From JAGSPQ01 sp038206395 (GTDB taxonomy: Bacteria > Myxococcota > Myxococcia > Myxococcales > Myxococcaceae), in assembly GCA_038206395.1 (NCBI GenBank), contig JBBRAX010000002.1:1-64000 (forward strand): DNA of 64,000 bases, given 5' to 3'. The notes under the pieces are model-generated. The model was not told where the DNA came from, ran no database searches, and saw only the letters and a program-made list of their open reading frames with translations. Position 1 is the stretch's first letter. The number at the start of each line of letters is the position of its first letter. The position numbers and the translations under genes are program-made. Below, one piece after another: positions 53,394 through 63,840 of this stretch.

Positions 53394-55514
53394 ATGCCTC
53401 CCATTCGCCCGACCAGCAGCACTTCGACGACGTCCCCTGCCCTCCCCGTCGTCGCGCCGCGCGTGGCGACGACGCCGAAGCCGTCGGCCCCGAAAGGCAC
53501 GCGCCGCGCGACCAGCGATCTTACGCTGAAGCCGAAGGCGAAGACCGTCGACCTGTCTCCGAACGCGCCGTCGTCGCGGCCCGTGGGCAGCGCGACCACC
53601 GCCAGCCTCTGGGGCAACACCCGCACCACGGGTTCCACCACCGCCGTCTCGCTTCCTCTCTCGAAGGGCGCGACCGCGATTCCCGACCGCGCCACCTTCG
53701 AGAAGCTGGCCCGCCGCGACGACGTGCCGGGTGCGCTGGGTGCGCGCGAGGTGAAGTTCCTGATGACGGGCGTCGACGGGCCGAACCCGCAGGTCTACTT
53801 CCTCAACACCAACAACTACGTCTACCACTTCGACTTCGCGACGAAGGCGCTGGGCGTCGGCATTCCCCTCGAGCAGTTCAACGCGCAGACGTACTTCAAA
53901 GACGATCGAAAGAACCTCGCCGGCACGCTGATCGCGCACGACAACTTCGAGTCGGGCGGGAAGAAGGGCATCTACGCGATGGAGTTCTGGCCGACGGATC
54001 CAGTGAAGGCGAAGCACGTCGCAATTGCGTACGAGGCGATCACCAAGGCGATGCCTTTCGCCAAGGGGCAGATCGCGTATCACCCTGCGGGCGAGACGCA
54101 GGAAGCGCTGTTCACCAAAGAGAAGGCGAAGCTGACCCAACTGGCCGTGAAGTCGATCAACACCACGGCGCTCTTCAAGAACCTCACCTACTCGCCGCTG
54201 AACCTGGGCGAAGGCTACGGAATGCTGCGGGTGATCGAGCCCGGCTCGCGGCCGCCCAGCGTGCGCGACGTCGTCATCTTCAAGTCACTTCCCAATGACC
54301 TGAGCCACGTCGGAGGCGTCATCAGCGAGGCGCCGCAGACGCCGCTGTCTCACATCAACCTGAAGGCGAAGCAGAACGACACCCCGAACGCCTTCATCAA
54401 GAACGCGTCGACGGACCCAGAGATTGCGCGGTTCATCGGCAAGCTCGTTCACTACAAGATCACCCCCGACGGCTTCGAGCTCGAAGAGGCGACGAAGGCA
54501 CAGGCCGACGCGTGGCTCGAGAACGTGCGGCCCCCGAAGGCGCAGAAGCCGCCGCGCGACCTGACCGTGACGAAGATCGCGTCGCTCGATCAGCTCGGCT
54601 TCAGCGGCGTGAAGGCGTACGGCGCGAAGGCGTCGAACCTCGCCGAGCTGAAGAAGATTCTTCCCGGCAACACCGGCAAGGGTCAGCTGGCTGTGCCGTT
54701 TTCCTTCTACGACAAGTTCATGAAGGCCAACGGGCTGTACGACGCGGCCGCGAAGATGATGGCCGACCCGAAGTTCAAGGCCGACCCGGCAGTGCGCGAG
54801 AAGAAGCTGCAGGAGCTGCAAGAAAACATCGAGCGGGCGCCGATTCCGCCCGAGCTCGCCGCGCAGCTCGCAGCCGCGCAGAAGAAGTTCCCGCCCGGCC
54901 AGGCAATTCGCGCGCGCAGCTCGACGAACAACGAAGACCTGAAGGGCTTCAACGGCGCAGGCCTCTACGACTCGTACACCCACCGCCCCGACGAAGGGCA
55001 CCTGGGCAACACGGTGAAGCAGGTCTGGGCGTCGCTGTGGAACTACCGCGCGTTCGAAGAGCGTGACTTCCACCGCATCGACCACATGTCGGCCGCGATG
55101 GGCGTGCTGTTGACTGACAACTTCGATGACGAGCTCGCGAACGGCGTCGCGGTGACGAAGAACGTCTACGACCCGAACTGGCCCGGCTTCTACGTGAACG
55201 TGCAGGTCGGCGAGTCCCTGGTGACGAACCCGGATCCGAACGCGACGCCCGACGAGATGCTGATCTCGGCCATCGGTGAGCACGAAGAGTACGAGACCCA
55301 GTACCTCCGCCACTCCAGCGAGACGACGGGGAACAAGACGGTGCTCACCAGGCAGCAGGTGAACGACCTGACTGCCGCGATGGAAAAGATTCAGGCGCAC
55401 TTCAAGAAGCTCTATGGCGCGCAGGCGGACACCAAGTTCGCGATGGACATCGAGTTCAAGATCGACACCGCGGGCAAGCTGGTGGTGAAGCAGGCCCGGC
55501 CCTGGGTCGATTGA
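53394..55514 (+). CDS. PPDK-type ATP-binding protein with preceding His swivel motif
   Basis: 706 aa. N-terminal 85 residues are Pro/Ser/Thr-rich. A central segment has TPLSHINLKAKQNDTPN near residue 315, matching the phosphohistidine swivel domain (PxSHxxxxAR) of dikinases. The C-terminal 320 residues are a PEP-synthase/PPDK ATP-binding domain (GAKASNLAELKK, IRARSSTNNEDLKGFNGAG, VVKQARPW). No PEP-binding barrel. The His-before-ATP order is that of glucan water dikinases, reversed from PpsA. Substrate unknown; alpha-glucan or another alcohol or phosphate acceptor is possible. ATG at 53394 chosen; upstream in-frame 53337 lacks support. Confidence 0.72.
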   Translation: MPPIRPTSSTSTTSPALPVVAPRVATTPKPSAPKGTRRATSDLTLKPKAKTVDLSPNAPSSRPVGSATTASLWGNTRTTGSTTAVSLPLSKGATAIPDRATFEKLARRDDVPGALGAREVKFLMTGVDGPNPQVYFLNTNNYVYHFDFATKALGVGIPLEQFNAQTYFKDDRKNLAGTLIAHDNFESGGKKGIYAMEFWPTDPVKAKHVAIAYEAITKAMPFAKGQIAYHPAGETQEALFTKEKAKLTQLAVKSINTTALFKNLTYSPLNLGEGYGMLRVIEPGSRPPSVRDVVIFKSLPNDLSHVGGVISEAPQTPLSHINLKAKQNDTPNAFIKNASTDPEIARFIGKLVHYKITPDGFELEEATKAQADAWLENVRPPKAQKPPRDLTVTKIASLDQLGFSGVKAYGAKASNLAELKKILPGNTGKGQLAVPFSFYDKFMKANGLYDAAAKMMADPKFKADPAVREKKLQELQENIERAPIPPELAAQLAAAQKKFPPGQAIRARSSTNNEDLKGFNGAGLYDSYTHRPDEGHLGNTVKQVWASLWNYRAFEERDFHRIDHMSAAMGVLLTDNFDDELANGVAVTKNVYDPNWPGFYVNVQVGESLVTNPDPNATPDEMLISAIGEHEEYETQYLRHSSETTGNKTVLTRQQVNDLTAAMEKIQAHFKKLYGAQADTKFAMDIEFKIDTAGKLVVKQARPWVD

Positions 55515-56969
55515 TCAGCGGCCGAGCAACTTCGCCGGGCCTTGCGTCTCGAGCACCTTGAAGCCAGCCGCTTCGAGGTTCGCCAGGGCCCGATCGTCCC
55601 AGATGACAGCGCGGTTGAACTGCGGCGTCGCCATCGCCTGCTGAAATCGCGGGTCTTCCGGGAAGTCGCACGGAAACCAGGGGATGTTCTTCCCAAGGTA
55701 GAAGAACCCCGGCGAGCCCCACACGCCTTCGTTCACGATCACGAGGCCCGTCGCTTCCCTGCCCGCCTTCAGCACGAGGCGGAACTGCTCGGGGCGCTCG
55801 GGACGGTACGGCGAGGGAAAGAAGACGACCGCGACGGCGGCGAGCGCTGACGCTCCGATGAGCATGCGCGCGCGCGACCCACTGAGCCGACCGAGAAAGG
55901 CGAGCCAGGGCGGCGTCGCAGCGACCAGCAACAGCACGAGGCCCGGGTAGAGGAAGCGCGCCTCTTTGTGCGGCGTGAGCGTGATCGCCACCCCGTAGAC
56001 GAGGCCGCAGAACGCGAAGATCGACGCGCCTTCCGCCCGGCGAACGAGGCCCAGCACGAGGCCCGGCCACGCCCACAGCACCAGCCAGCCCAGCAGCGGC
56101 AGGTAGTACCATGCGGGATCGCTGCCGAACTGCGCGGCCGCCTCGCCTGAGAGGAGGTTGAAGTCGACGTACTTGCGCAGCGAATGAAACGGAGCGCCCC
56201 AGGTGGCCCAGTCGAGCGCGCCCAGCGCAGCGGCAACGAGCGCTCCGCCGGCAACGGTGAACAGCAGCACCGTCCACTTACCGGCCCCGGCCCCGCTTAT
56301 CCCGAGAGAAGTCGAGGGAGGAGCCCCGGCCCCGCTCACCCCGAGAGAAGTCGAGGGAGGAGTCTGGGTGCGGCGTTGCACGATGAGCCAGACGAGCGCG
56401 GCGACCACCACCACCGAAGAGCCGTAGCGGGTGACGACGGCGAGGCCGAGCATCGCTCCACCAGTCGCGGCGACGTGCCACGGCCGATCGCGCGCGGCGT
56501 CGAGACGTTCAAGGCCGATCACCATGAACGCGGCGCTAAAAGACTCGCCCATCGTGCGGCCGGCGAAGTGGATGACGAGGCCGTAGAGGCCGACGAGGAA
56601 GATCGACGCCAGCGCCATCGGCACGTTGCGCCGTGCGGTGAGCCGGTAGACCGCCAGCAGCATCGCGACGTGAAGCCCGTACTGCGGCACCGCGATCATC
56701 GCGCGGCGGGCCAGCGGGTCGTCGATGCCCAGCGCCGCGGCGAGCTTCAGGATCCACGCGAAGAGGCCCGGCACCGCCCAGTTGCGAAGGCCGACCTGCC
56801 ATTCCCACGCGACGATGCCGTAGCCGAAGGCGCGGAAGTTCGCCGGCTCGAGCGACTGAAACACTTCGTCGGGGTGCAGCCGGCCGAGCTGCACCAGCGC
56901 CACGACCGCGGGCACCAGCGCGACCAGCGCCGAGATCTGCAGCGGTCGATGTAGCGCCGGCGCGGACAA
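55515..56969 (-). CDS. GT22-like membrane mannosyltransferase
   Basis: 484 aa, probable TTG start, about ten membrane helices. Family hallmarks of ALG9/PIG-B-type GT-C enzymes: LHPDEVFQSLEP in the first loop, WEWQVGLRNWAVPGL, and HKEARFLYPGLVLL late. These use polyprenyl-phosphate sugars outside the cytoplasm. Between two helices the protein has two 13-residue in-frame copies (PPSTSLGVSGAGA, PPSTSLGISGAGA) coded by interspersed repeats at 56291-56364. Convergent with the dikinase-like gene, stop codons abutting. Confidence 0.8.
   Translation of the reverse strand: MSAPALHRPLQISALVALVPAVVALVQLGRLHPDEVFQSLEPANFRAFGYGIVAWEWQVGLRNWAVPGLFAWILKLAAALGIDDPLARRAMIAVPQYGLHVAMLLAVYRLTARRNVPMALASIFLVGLYGLVIHFAGRTMGESFSAAFMVIGLERLDAARDRPWHVAATGGAMLGLAVVTRYGSSVVVVAALVWLIVQRRTQTPPSTSLGVSGAGAPPSTSLGISGAGAGKWTVLLFTVAGGALVAAALGALDWATWGAPFHSLRKYVDFNLLSGEAAAQFGSDPAWYYLPLLGWLVLWAWPGLVLGLVRRAEGASIFAFCGLVYGVAITLTPHKEARFLYPGLVLLLVAATPPWLAFLGRLSGSRARMLIGASALAAVAVVFFPSPYRPERPEQFRLVLKAGREATGLVIVNEGVWGSPGFFYLGKNIPWFPCDFPEDPRFQQAMATPQFNRAVIWDDRALANLEAAGFKVLETQGPAKLLGR
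56291..56364. repeat. Two direct copies of the interspersed element in the GT22 gene
   Basis: Two copies about 39 bases apart each contain CCCGAGAGAAGTCGAGGGAG, the core of the elements at 11281 and 13172. The 39-base period equals 13 codons, so the reading frame of the glycosyltransferase is kept. Confidence 0.92.
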
Positions 56970-57010
56970 GGGAAGCGATGGATAGCACCGTGCGGGTTAG
57001 AGTCGCGCCC

Positions 57011-57840
57011 ATGATCGTGCTCGCGTTGTTGCTCGCCGCCGCTGCGCCGCCTGCTGCGTCCAAGGCGGACCCCTTCGTGTCTGGCGCGCAGTGGGAAGAG
57101 CTGTACCTCGCTTTCGCTGCGGCGCCTGTCGGGGGTTACTCGGCGGCCGACCGCACGAAGCTCGCGGTGGCGCTGACGCAGGGCTGCGTCGCACTCGAGT
57201 CGAAGGACCCGGTGATGGCGATCTCGCTCGGTGAAAAAGCGGTCGACTTCGAGGCCACGGCCGACGCGTTGTTGTGCGTAGGCAAGTCGGGTCAGAAGAC
57301 AGATCAGAGGTCGGCAGCCGAGGCGGCACTGCGAAAGGGCGCAGCCGCATTTGCGAAAGACGGGCGTTTCCCGCTCGAGCTCGGGCGGCTGGCGATCAGC
57401 GAGAACGACGGCGATGCAGCGGTCGCAGTGCTCGCCAACGTGCCGAAGAAGTCGGCCGAGTCGAAAGAAGCCGACGCGCTGATGAAGCGGGCGCAGGCGC
57501 TGCAAGCGGAAGCGAAGAGCGCGAAGGGTGGCTTCACCGCGCAGGAACGCGAGCTCAGGCGCCGGCAGGACGCGGCGGGGAAAGGCGGCGGCGCGGTTCA
57601 GGCGCCAGCAGCGGCCCCTGCTCCTCCCGCGAACAAGGTGTTCATGTTGCGGGCAGGCGAGCGGACGCGGGTGACAATGGGCAGCTTTCAAGGAATCGCC
57701 GTCGGCGACTCCAAGATCGCAGAGGCCCGTACCGTGGGCGGCTACGAGCTCGAGATCGAAGGCGTTGCGAGTGGTCAGACCCCGTTGATGATCTGGCGCG
57801 AAGACGGCAAGCAGCAGACCTACACCATCGTCGTTCAGTG

Positions 57841-57841
<1 letters not shown>
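57011..57841 (+). CDS. Secreted protein with secretin-type pilus N-domain
   Basis: 276 aa. Signal peptide (MIVLALLLAAAAPPAASKA). Residues about 25-175 are helical, TPR-like. An Ala/Pro linker leads to a C-terminal T2SS/T3SS pilus-formation N-terminal domain (about 210-275: VFMLRAGERTRVTMGSFQ and QTPLMIWREDGKQQTYTIVV) as found in CpaC/RcpA secretins, here without the secretin channel. ATG at 57011 chosen because the signal peptide begins there. Stop overlaps the next kinase start (TGATG), suggesting a joint sensing role. Confidence 0.8.
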
Positions 57842-59018
<1,177 letters not shown>

Positions 59019-59022
<4 letters not shown>

Positions 59023-60515
59023 AGCTTCACGCCGTACAGCGCCGAATACTTGTCCTTGAGGTAGGCGATGAAGTCGACGTCGGTGAGCCCCTGCCCGGTC
59101 ACCTGCTTCACGCGATCTTCCGCCTCGAGCCGATAGCCTTCGTTGTGGATGTTCTTCCGCAGCCAGTCGCGCATCGGCAGCAGATCGCCAGCAGCGATGG
59201 ACGCTTCGAGGGTGGGAATCTGCCGCTTCGCGCAAGCGTAGAGCGACGCTGAGTACAGGTTGCCGAGCGCGTACGTCGGGAAGTAGCCGAGCTCGCCCCA
59301 CGCCCAGTGGATGTCCTGCAGCACGCCGAGCACCGGAGTGGGCGGGGTGAGCCCGAAGGTAGCCTTCGTCTTGTCGTTCCACGCGGCTTCGAGATCCTTC
59401 ACCTGCAGGTCGCCGCGCAGCAGCGGCACCTCGAGCTCGTACCGCAGCACGATGTGAAGGTTGTAGGTGACCTCGTCGGCCTCGACGCGCACAAAGGTCT
59501 TCTCGACCTTGTTCACTGCCGCGAGAAAAGCGTCGAGCGAGACGTGCCCCAACTGCGACGGGAAGTACTTCTGCAGCCCTGAGTAAAAGTGCGACCAGAA
59601 CGGGCGGCTGCGGCCGACGACATTTTCCCAGAGCCGCGACTGCGACTCGTGAAGCCCCATCGACGGCGCGCTCGCCAGCGGCGTGCGGAAGTGATCAGGA
59701 AGGAAGCCCTGCTCGTAGAGGCCGTGGCCGCCCTCGTGAATCGTGCCGAACAGCGCGGGCAGCGGGGTGTCTTCGTTTAGCCGGGTGGTGAGCCGCACGT
59801 CTTGCGCGTGGGTGCCGCCGGTGAACGGGTGAATGCTCTTGTCCTGGCGGCCGGCCTCGAGGTCGAAGCCCATCGCGTGAAGCAGCTCGACGGTGAAACG
59901 CCACTGCGCCTCGACATCGAACTTCTTGTTCGCGAAGACATCGGCCGGCGGCGGCGCGCTGCACAGCGCCTCGACGATCGGCACCAGCTTCTCTTTGAGC
60001 TGCGCGAGCACGGGCGTCAGCCGCTTCACCCGCATGCCGGGCTCATAGTTCTCGAGCAGCGCGTCGTACCGTTCGCCGCCCGCCTCGTAGCCATACGCGT
60101 CGGCCTGCTCGCGGCGCAGCGCCAGCAGCTTCTCGAGCGCGGGCCGAAACACTTCAAAGTCCTTCGCCTCGCGCGCCTTGCGCCAGCCCGACAGCGCTTG
60201 CGACTGCGCGTCTGCCATCGCTTTCACCATCGCGGCTGGCACCTTCATCGCGCGGTCACGCTCCACGCCGAGCACCCGCACCATCGCGCGCTCGTCAGGA
60301 GACGCCGCCGCCACCTTCGCCAGCAGCTCGCCGAGGCGGGGGTCGATCAACCGCTCGTGGTAGAGGCCCTGCAGCGTGGCCAGCTGCGACGCGCGCGCCT
60401 GGTGGGCCTTGGGAGGCATGTACGTTTCTTGATCCCAGGTGGCGAGGCCGATGACGCCTCCCAGATCTTTCAGCTCCTGCATTCGCGACAGCAACGTCGA
60501 GAAGGTGGCGTCCAT
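59019..60515 (-). CDS. Carboxypeptidase Taq-type, M32 family
   Basis: 498 aa. Zinc site HEGGHGLYEQG (HExGH; Glu catalytic) and downstream zinc-ligand Glu in SMGLHESQSRLWEN; HPFTGGTHAQDVRLTTR is an M32 signature. Removes C-terminal residues broadly, cytoplasmic. ATG at 60515 chosen (MDATFSTLL); the upstream extension overlaps the divergent gene and lacks similarity. Confidence 0.96.
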
Positions 60516-60542
60516 GGCACCTGATGTAGCAGACAGGGTCGC

Positions 60543-61088
60543 ATGGCGAACCAGCTTCGATTTTTCATGACTCCCGAGGACGAGGTGGCCTTCTTGCGCT
60601 ACCTCGAGCGCCATGTGATCAAGGTGTACCCCCGCCGCGTGCCGCCCGATTGGGTCGAGTTCCGCGCGGCGGCCGACAAACACCCTGAGCTTCCGGAGGA
60701 AGACGTCTACCTCGCGGCGACCGACATCGGCCCGGTGAGCGTCGACAAGATGAAGCGCGGCCCCGACAAAGGCTTCTGGCGCGTGCTCGAGACGAAGTCG
60801 CCCGTCATCTTCTGGGAACGCAGCCGGCTCAACTACGACAACGAGCTCTTGTCAGGGCAGTTCTGGGCCGAGCTGGATATTACGCAGGAAGGTGGGCGGC
60901 GAAACCCGGCTCCCGATCGCTTCCGTTCGCTGTTCATGGACATGGAAGCGTGGATGAAGAAGAGCTTCCGCCGCGGCGACCCGAAGGAATTCTGGGTCGG
61001 CCCGAACGCCGCACGCGCGATCAAAGAAGCGCAGTTGGTGTTGCGTGACAATGAGCACAAGGGCGGTACCGTCAACGTCTGGAAGTAG
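60543..61088 (+). CDS. Unknown protein, probable small-domain cytosolic
   Basis: 181 aa, not recognised. Balanced composition with many aromatic and charged residues (MANQLRFFMTPEDEVAFLRY, GPDKGFWRVLETKSPVIFWE). No signal or membrane segment. 27 bases from the divergent M32 gene and 19 bases before the DUF697-SCP2 gene, with which it may be co-transcribed. Confidence 0.7.
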   Translation: MANQLRFFMTPEDEVAFLRYLERHVIKVYPRRVPPDWVEFRAAADKHPELPEEDVYLAATDIGPVSVDKMKRGPDKGFWRVLETKSPVIFWERSRLNYDNELLSGQFWAELDITQEGGRRNPAPDRFRSLFMDMEAWMKKSFRRGDPKEFWVGPNAARAIKEAQLVLRDNEHKGGTVNVWK

Positions 61089-61107
61089 CCCCTCGGAGAC
61101 ACCAACC

Positions 61108-62010
61108 ATGTCGTGGATGGACACCCTCGAAGACATCCGCACCAAAGACTTCCTCAAGGCGACCGAGAAGCAACGGGACAAGGCGGCGCGCGATGTCGTC
61201 AACCTTTGCAGCTACGCGTGCGCCGTCGTCAGTGTGTCGCCGATTCCGTTCTCTGACGCGGTGCTGATGGTGCCAGTGCAGTCGGCGATGGTTGCGACGG
61301 TCGGCCACATCTACGGGCGCAAGGTCACCCAGGCCGACGCGAAGCGCCTCATCCTCGAGCTCGGGGCCACCGCCGGCATCGGGATGCTCGCCCGCCAGGG
61401 AATCAAGGCGCTGTTGCCCGTCGTCGGCGCGCTGCTCACGATTCCTGCCGCGTACGCAGCCAACTGGGGCATCGGCCGCGTCGCGATCGAGTACTTCAAG
61501 AATCCCGGCGCCGTCAGCCGCGAGAACCTGAAGGAGGTTTTCGAGAACGCGAAGAAGGAAGGCAGCCAGCTGTTCTCGAAAGAGAGCTTCGAGAAGTTCC
61601 GCAAGGGAGGGACTGTCGAGGGCAAGGCGCCGAAGAAGAAGACGCCGCCGAAGGCGCCTGTCGCCGCGAAGAAGGTCCCGCTGACGAAGATCGCGAAGCT
61701 GATTGAGAACGACTTCGCCGCGCGGCTGAAGAAGAACCCGGCAGTGGTGAAGGCGATCGGGGCGAAGATCCACCTCGACATCACGGGCGATGACGGCGGG
61801 CAGTGGACGATCGACTGCGGAAAAAAGGCCGACTGGATTCAGACGGGGCTGCAGGGAAAGCCGAAGCTGAAGGTCACCACCACGTCTGAGAACTTCTTCG
61901 GGCTGGTGAACGGCACGACCAACGCGCAGCTGGCTGTGTTGTCGGGCCAGCTGGTGCTCGAGCCGATGGATCTCGAAATTGCCCAGGAGCTGGGGAAGCT
62001 CTTCGCCTGA
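61108..62010 (+). CDS. DUF697-like membrane domain fused to SCP2 domain
   Basis: 300 aa. The N-terminal 135 residues contain DUF697-like helices (VVSVSPIPFSDAVLMVPVQS, LPVVGALLTIPAAYAANWG) that insert in or lie on the membrane. A Lys/Pro-rich linker (about 165-195) leads to a C-terminal SCP2 sterol/lipid-carrier domain (KIHLDITGDDGGQWTIDC, then NAQLAVLSGQLVLEPMD). The fusion suggests lipid handling at a membrane. ATG at 61108 chosen. Abuts the convergent receiver-kinase gene. Confidence 0.75.
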   Translation: MSWMDTLEDIRTKDFLKATEKQRDKAARDVVNLCSYACAVVSVSPIPFSDAVLMVPVQSAMVATVGHIYGRKVTQADAKRLILELGATAGIGMLARQGIKALLPVVGALLTIPAAYAANWGIGRVAIEYFKNPGAVSRENLKEVFENAKKEGSQLFSKESFEKFRKGGTVEGKAPKKKTPPKAPVAAKKVPLTKIAKLIENDFAARLKKNPAVVKAIGAKIHLDITGDDGGQWTIDCGKKADWIQTGLQGKPKLKVTTTSENFFGLVNGTTNAQLAVLSGQLVLEPMDLEIAQELGKLFA

Positions 62011-63192
62011 TCAGGCCGGCTCGCCGATCAGCCGCCAGGTGACGGTGGTGCCCTTGCCGGCCTCGCTGCGGATCTCGAAAGCGCCGCCGGCGGCTTCGAT
62101 CAACCGCTTCACGACGGGCAACCCAAGGCCAGTGCCCTTCCCCGCGGGCTTGGTGGTGAAGAACGCCTCGGTCGCGCGCGCGAGCACTTCGGGGGCCATG
62201 CCCTCGCCTTCGTCAGTGACGGTGCACATCAGCTCGGTGGCGCCTGGCGCCCAGATCTTCAAGCGAACCTGGGCCGCCGGCCTGCGCTCCACGGCGTCGA
62301 CCGCGTTCACCAGCAGGTTGATCAGCACCTGCTCGGCCGACGTGCGCGAGAAGTGGCACCAGGTTGGCGTCGAGGGGATGTCGAGGCTGATGGCGCGCTT
62401 GGTGCGGCCGGCGACGCGCAGCATCTGCACCACGTGGGTGGCGATGTCGCCAAGGTCGAGCCGTTCGGAGTCACCCCCGCGCATCGAGCCCAGATCCAGC
62501 ACCGCCCGCGCATGGTGGGCGACGTGGCGGCACGAGTCGCGCAGTCCTTGAATGGACGAAGGCTCCGCCGGCCGGCCTGCCCTGGCGTCGTCGGCGATCA
62601 ACGCAGTGTACGAAGCGAGGACGCTGATGATGTTGTTGAGCTCATGGCCGACGCCGGCGGCGAACGTCCCCAGGCTGGCGAGGCGATCGAGCTTCAAGAG
62701 CGCGTCCTTCATCCCTTCGAGCTCTTGCTCCGCTGCGGCTTTCTGATCGGCGAGCAGCTGCTGGTACGCCGCCAGCTTGGCAAGGTTGCTGACGCGGGCC
62801 CGAAGCTCTTGACCGTGCACCGGCTTGACCAGGTAGTCGTCTGCGCCCGCGGTGAGCGCCGCGACAGTCGAATCGCGGTCGCCCATGGCGGTGACCATCA
62901 AGATCGGCATTCGGCGACAGCGCTCGTGGCCGCGCAGCGCGCGCACCACCGCGAGGCCGTCGGAGCCGGGCATCATGTAGTCGAGCAGGAGCACGTCGGG
63001 CGGGTCGCGCACGATCCGCTCCAGCGCGGTGTTGGCGTCGGTCTCGACGTCGACCGAGAAGCCCAGCGGAGCGAGTTGCTTGCGCAGCGTCTGGCAGATG
63101 GACTCGTCGTCATCGACGATCAGGATGCGGGAAGGCGCCGAACGGCGAGTCGTCGGAACAGGCTCAGGGGTCGAGATCGCGGTGGGGTTCAC
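62011..63192 (-). CDS. Hybrid receiver-histidine kinase
   Basis: 393 aa. Receiver domain about 22-140 with acidic pocket (LIVDDDES), phosphoacceptor Asp in LLLDYMMPG and Lys in YLVKPVH. Then a coiled region, HisKA with H-box GVGHELNNII, and HATPase with N-box NLLVNAVDAV, DEGEGM and GKGTGLGLPVV. No membrane segment: a soluble kinase whose activity is probably set by phosphorylation of its own receiver. Its stop abuts the convergent 61108 gene. Confidence 0.94.
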   Translation of the reverse strand: MNPTAISTPEPVPTTRRSAPSRILIVDDDESICQTLRKQLAPLGFSVDVETDANTALERIVRDPPDVLLLDYMMPGSDGLAVVRALRGHERCRRMPILMVTAMGDRDSTVAALTAGADDYLVKPVHGQELRARVSNLAKLAAYQQLLADQKAAAEQELEGMKDALLKLDRLASLGTFAAGVGHELNNIISVLASYTALIADDARAGRPAEPSSIQGLRDSCRHVAHHARAVLDLGSMRGGDSERLDLGDIATHVVQMLRVAGRTKRAISLDIPSTPTWCHFSRTSAEQVLINLLVNAVDAVERRPAAQVRLKIWAPGATELMCTVTDEGEGMAPEVLARATEAFFTTKPAGKGTGLGLPVVKRLIEAAGGAFEIRSEAGKGTTVTWRLIGEPA

Positions 63193-63342
63193 GGCCCGAA
63201 GTGTATTCGGCAGTTCTCAGGGCCACACCGCCGACACCAGCAGAGGGTGTGCCCCGAGTCGAAAGTCACCGGGTGCGCGGCGCTTCAAAAGGGCGAACAA
63301 GTCAAAAGCCAGTCGGCGGCTGCGAGGTGTAGGAGGAGGTCC

Positions 63343-63840
63343 GTGGCCTCGATGACAGACGGTGCGCTTCAGACGGCCGAGCAGATCGTCCTCGATGGCG
63401 CCAATGGGGTGACCTCGGCGCCGCGCCAGCACTTCCCCGACGCCGGGCTGTCTGCAGGCATCGCGGCGGTGGCGCTGGTGATCGCGCTCTTGACGCTGCG
63501 CCGACGGCGCGGAACAGCGCTGATCCTCGGCGCGCTGCTGGTGGCGGCAGTTCCCGGTGCGGTGCACGTGCTGGTGATGCGCGCCGATGCGCCGCTGAAG
63601 CGGGGTGGGCTGACGACGACGGTGACCGGCACGCTCACCGAGCTGCAGGCCCGAGCTCCATGGCCCGGTGCCGGGGTGCAGGTGGTGCGTGAGGACGATG
63701 ACGTGCTGTTTCCGCTGACGCGCTACGCGGTGCCGACGCGGGCGAGCAGCGCAGGCGTCATGCTCGAGGTGCGTGGCAGCGCGCTCGCGGCGCAGTGCCG
63801 GGAAGAGGCCGGCCGGCAGATCTGCGGAGCGGGCCCGTGA
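63343..63840 (+). CDS. Small membrane protein of unknown function
   Basis: 165 aa from a GTG at 63343, six bases after AGGAGG; ATG at 63352 is an alternative. Two hydrophobic helices (AGIAAVALVIALLTL and ALILGALLVAAVPGAVHVLV) separated by an Arg-rich turn, then a beta-rich soluble part with two Cys near the C-terminus (AAQCREEAGRQICG). Not recognised. Stop overlaps the next start (GTGA). Confidence 0.65.
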   Translation: MASMTDGALQTAEQIVLDGANGVTSAPRQHFPDAGLSAGIAAVALVIALLTLRRRRGTALILGALLVAAVPGAVHVLVMRADAPLKRGGLTTTVTGTLTELQARAPWPGAGVQVVREDDDVLFPLTRYAVPTRASSAGVMLEVRGSALAAQCREEAGRQICGAGP

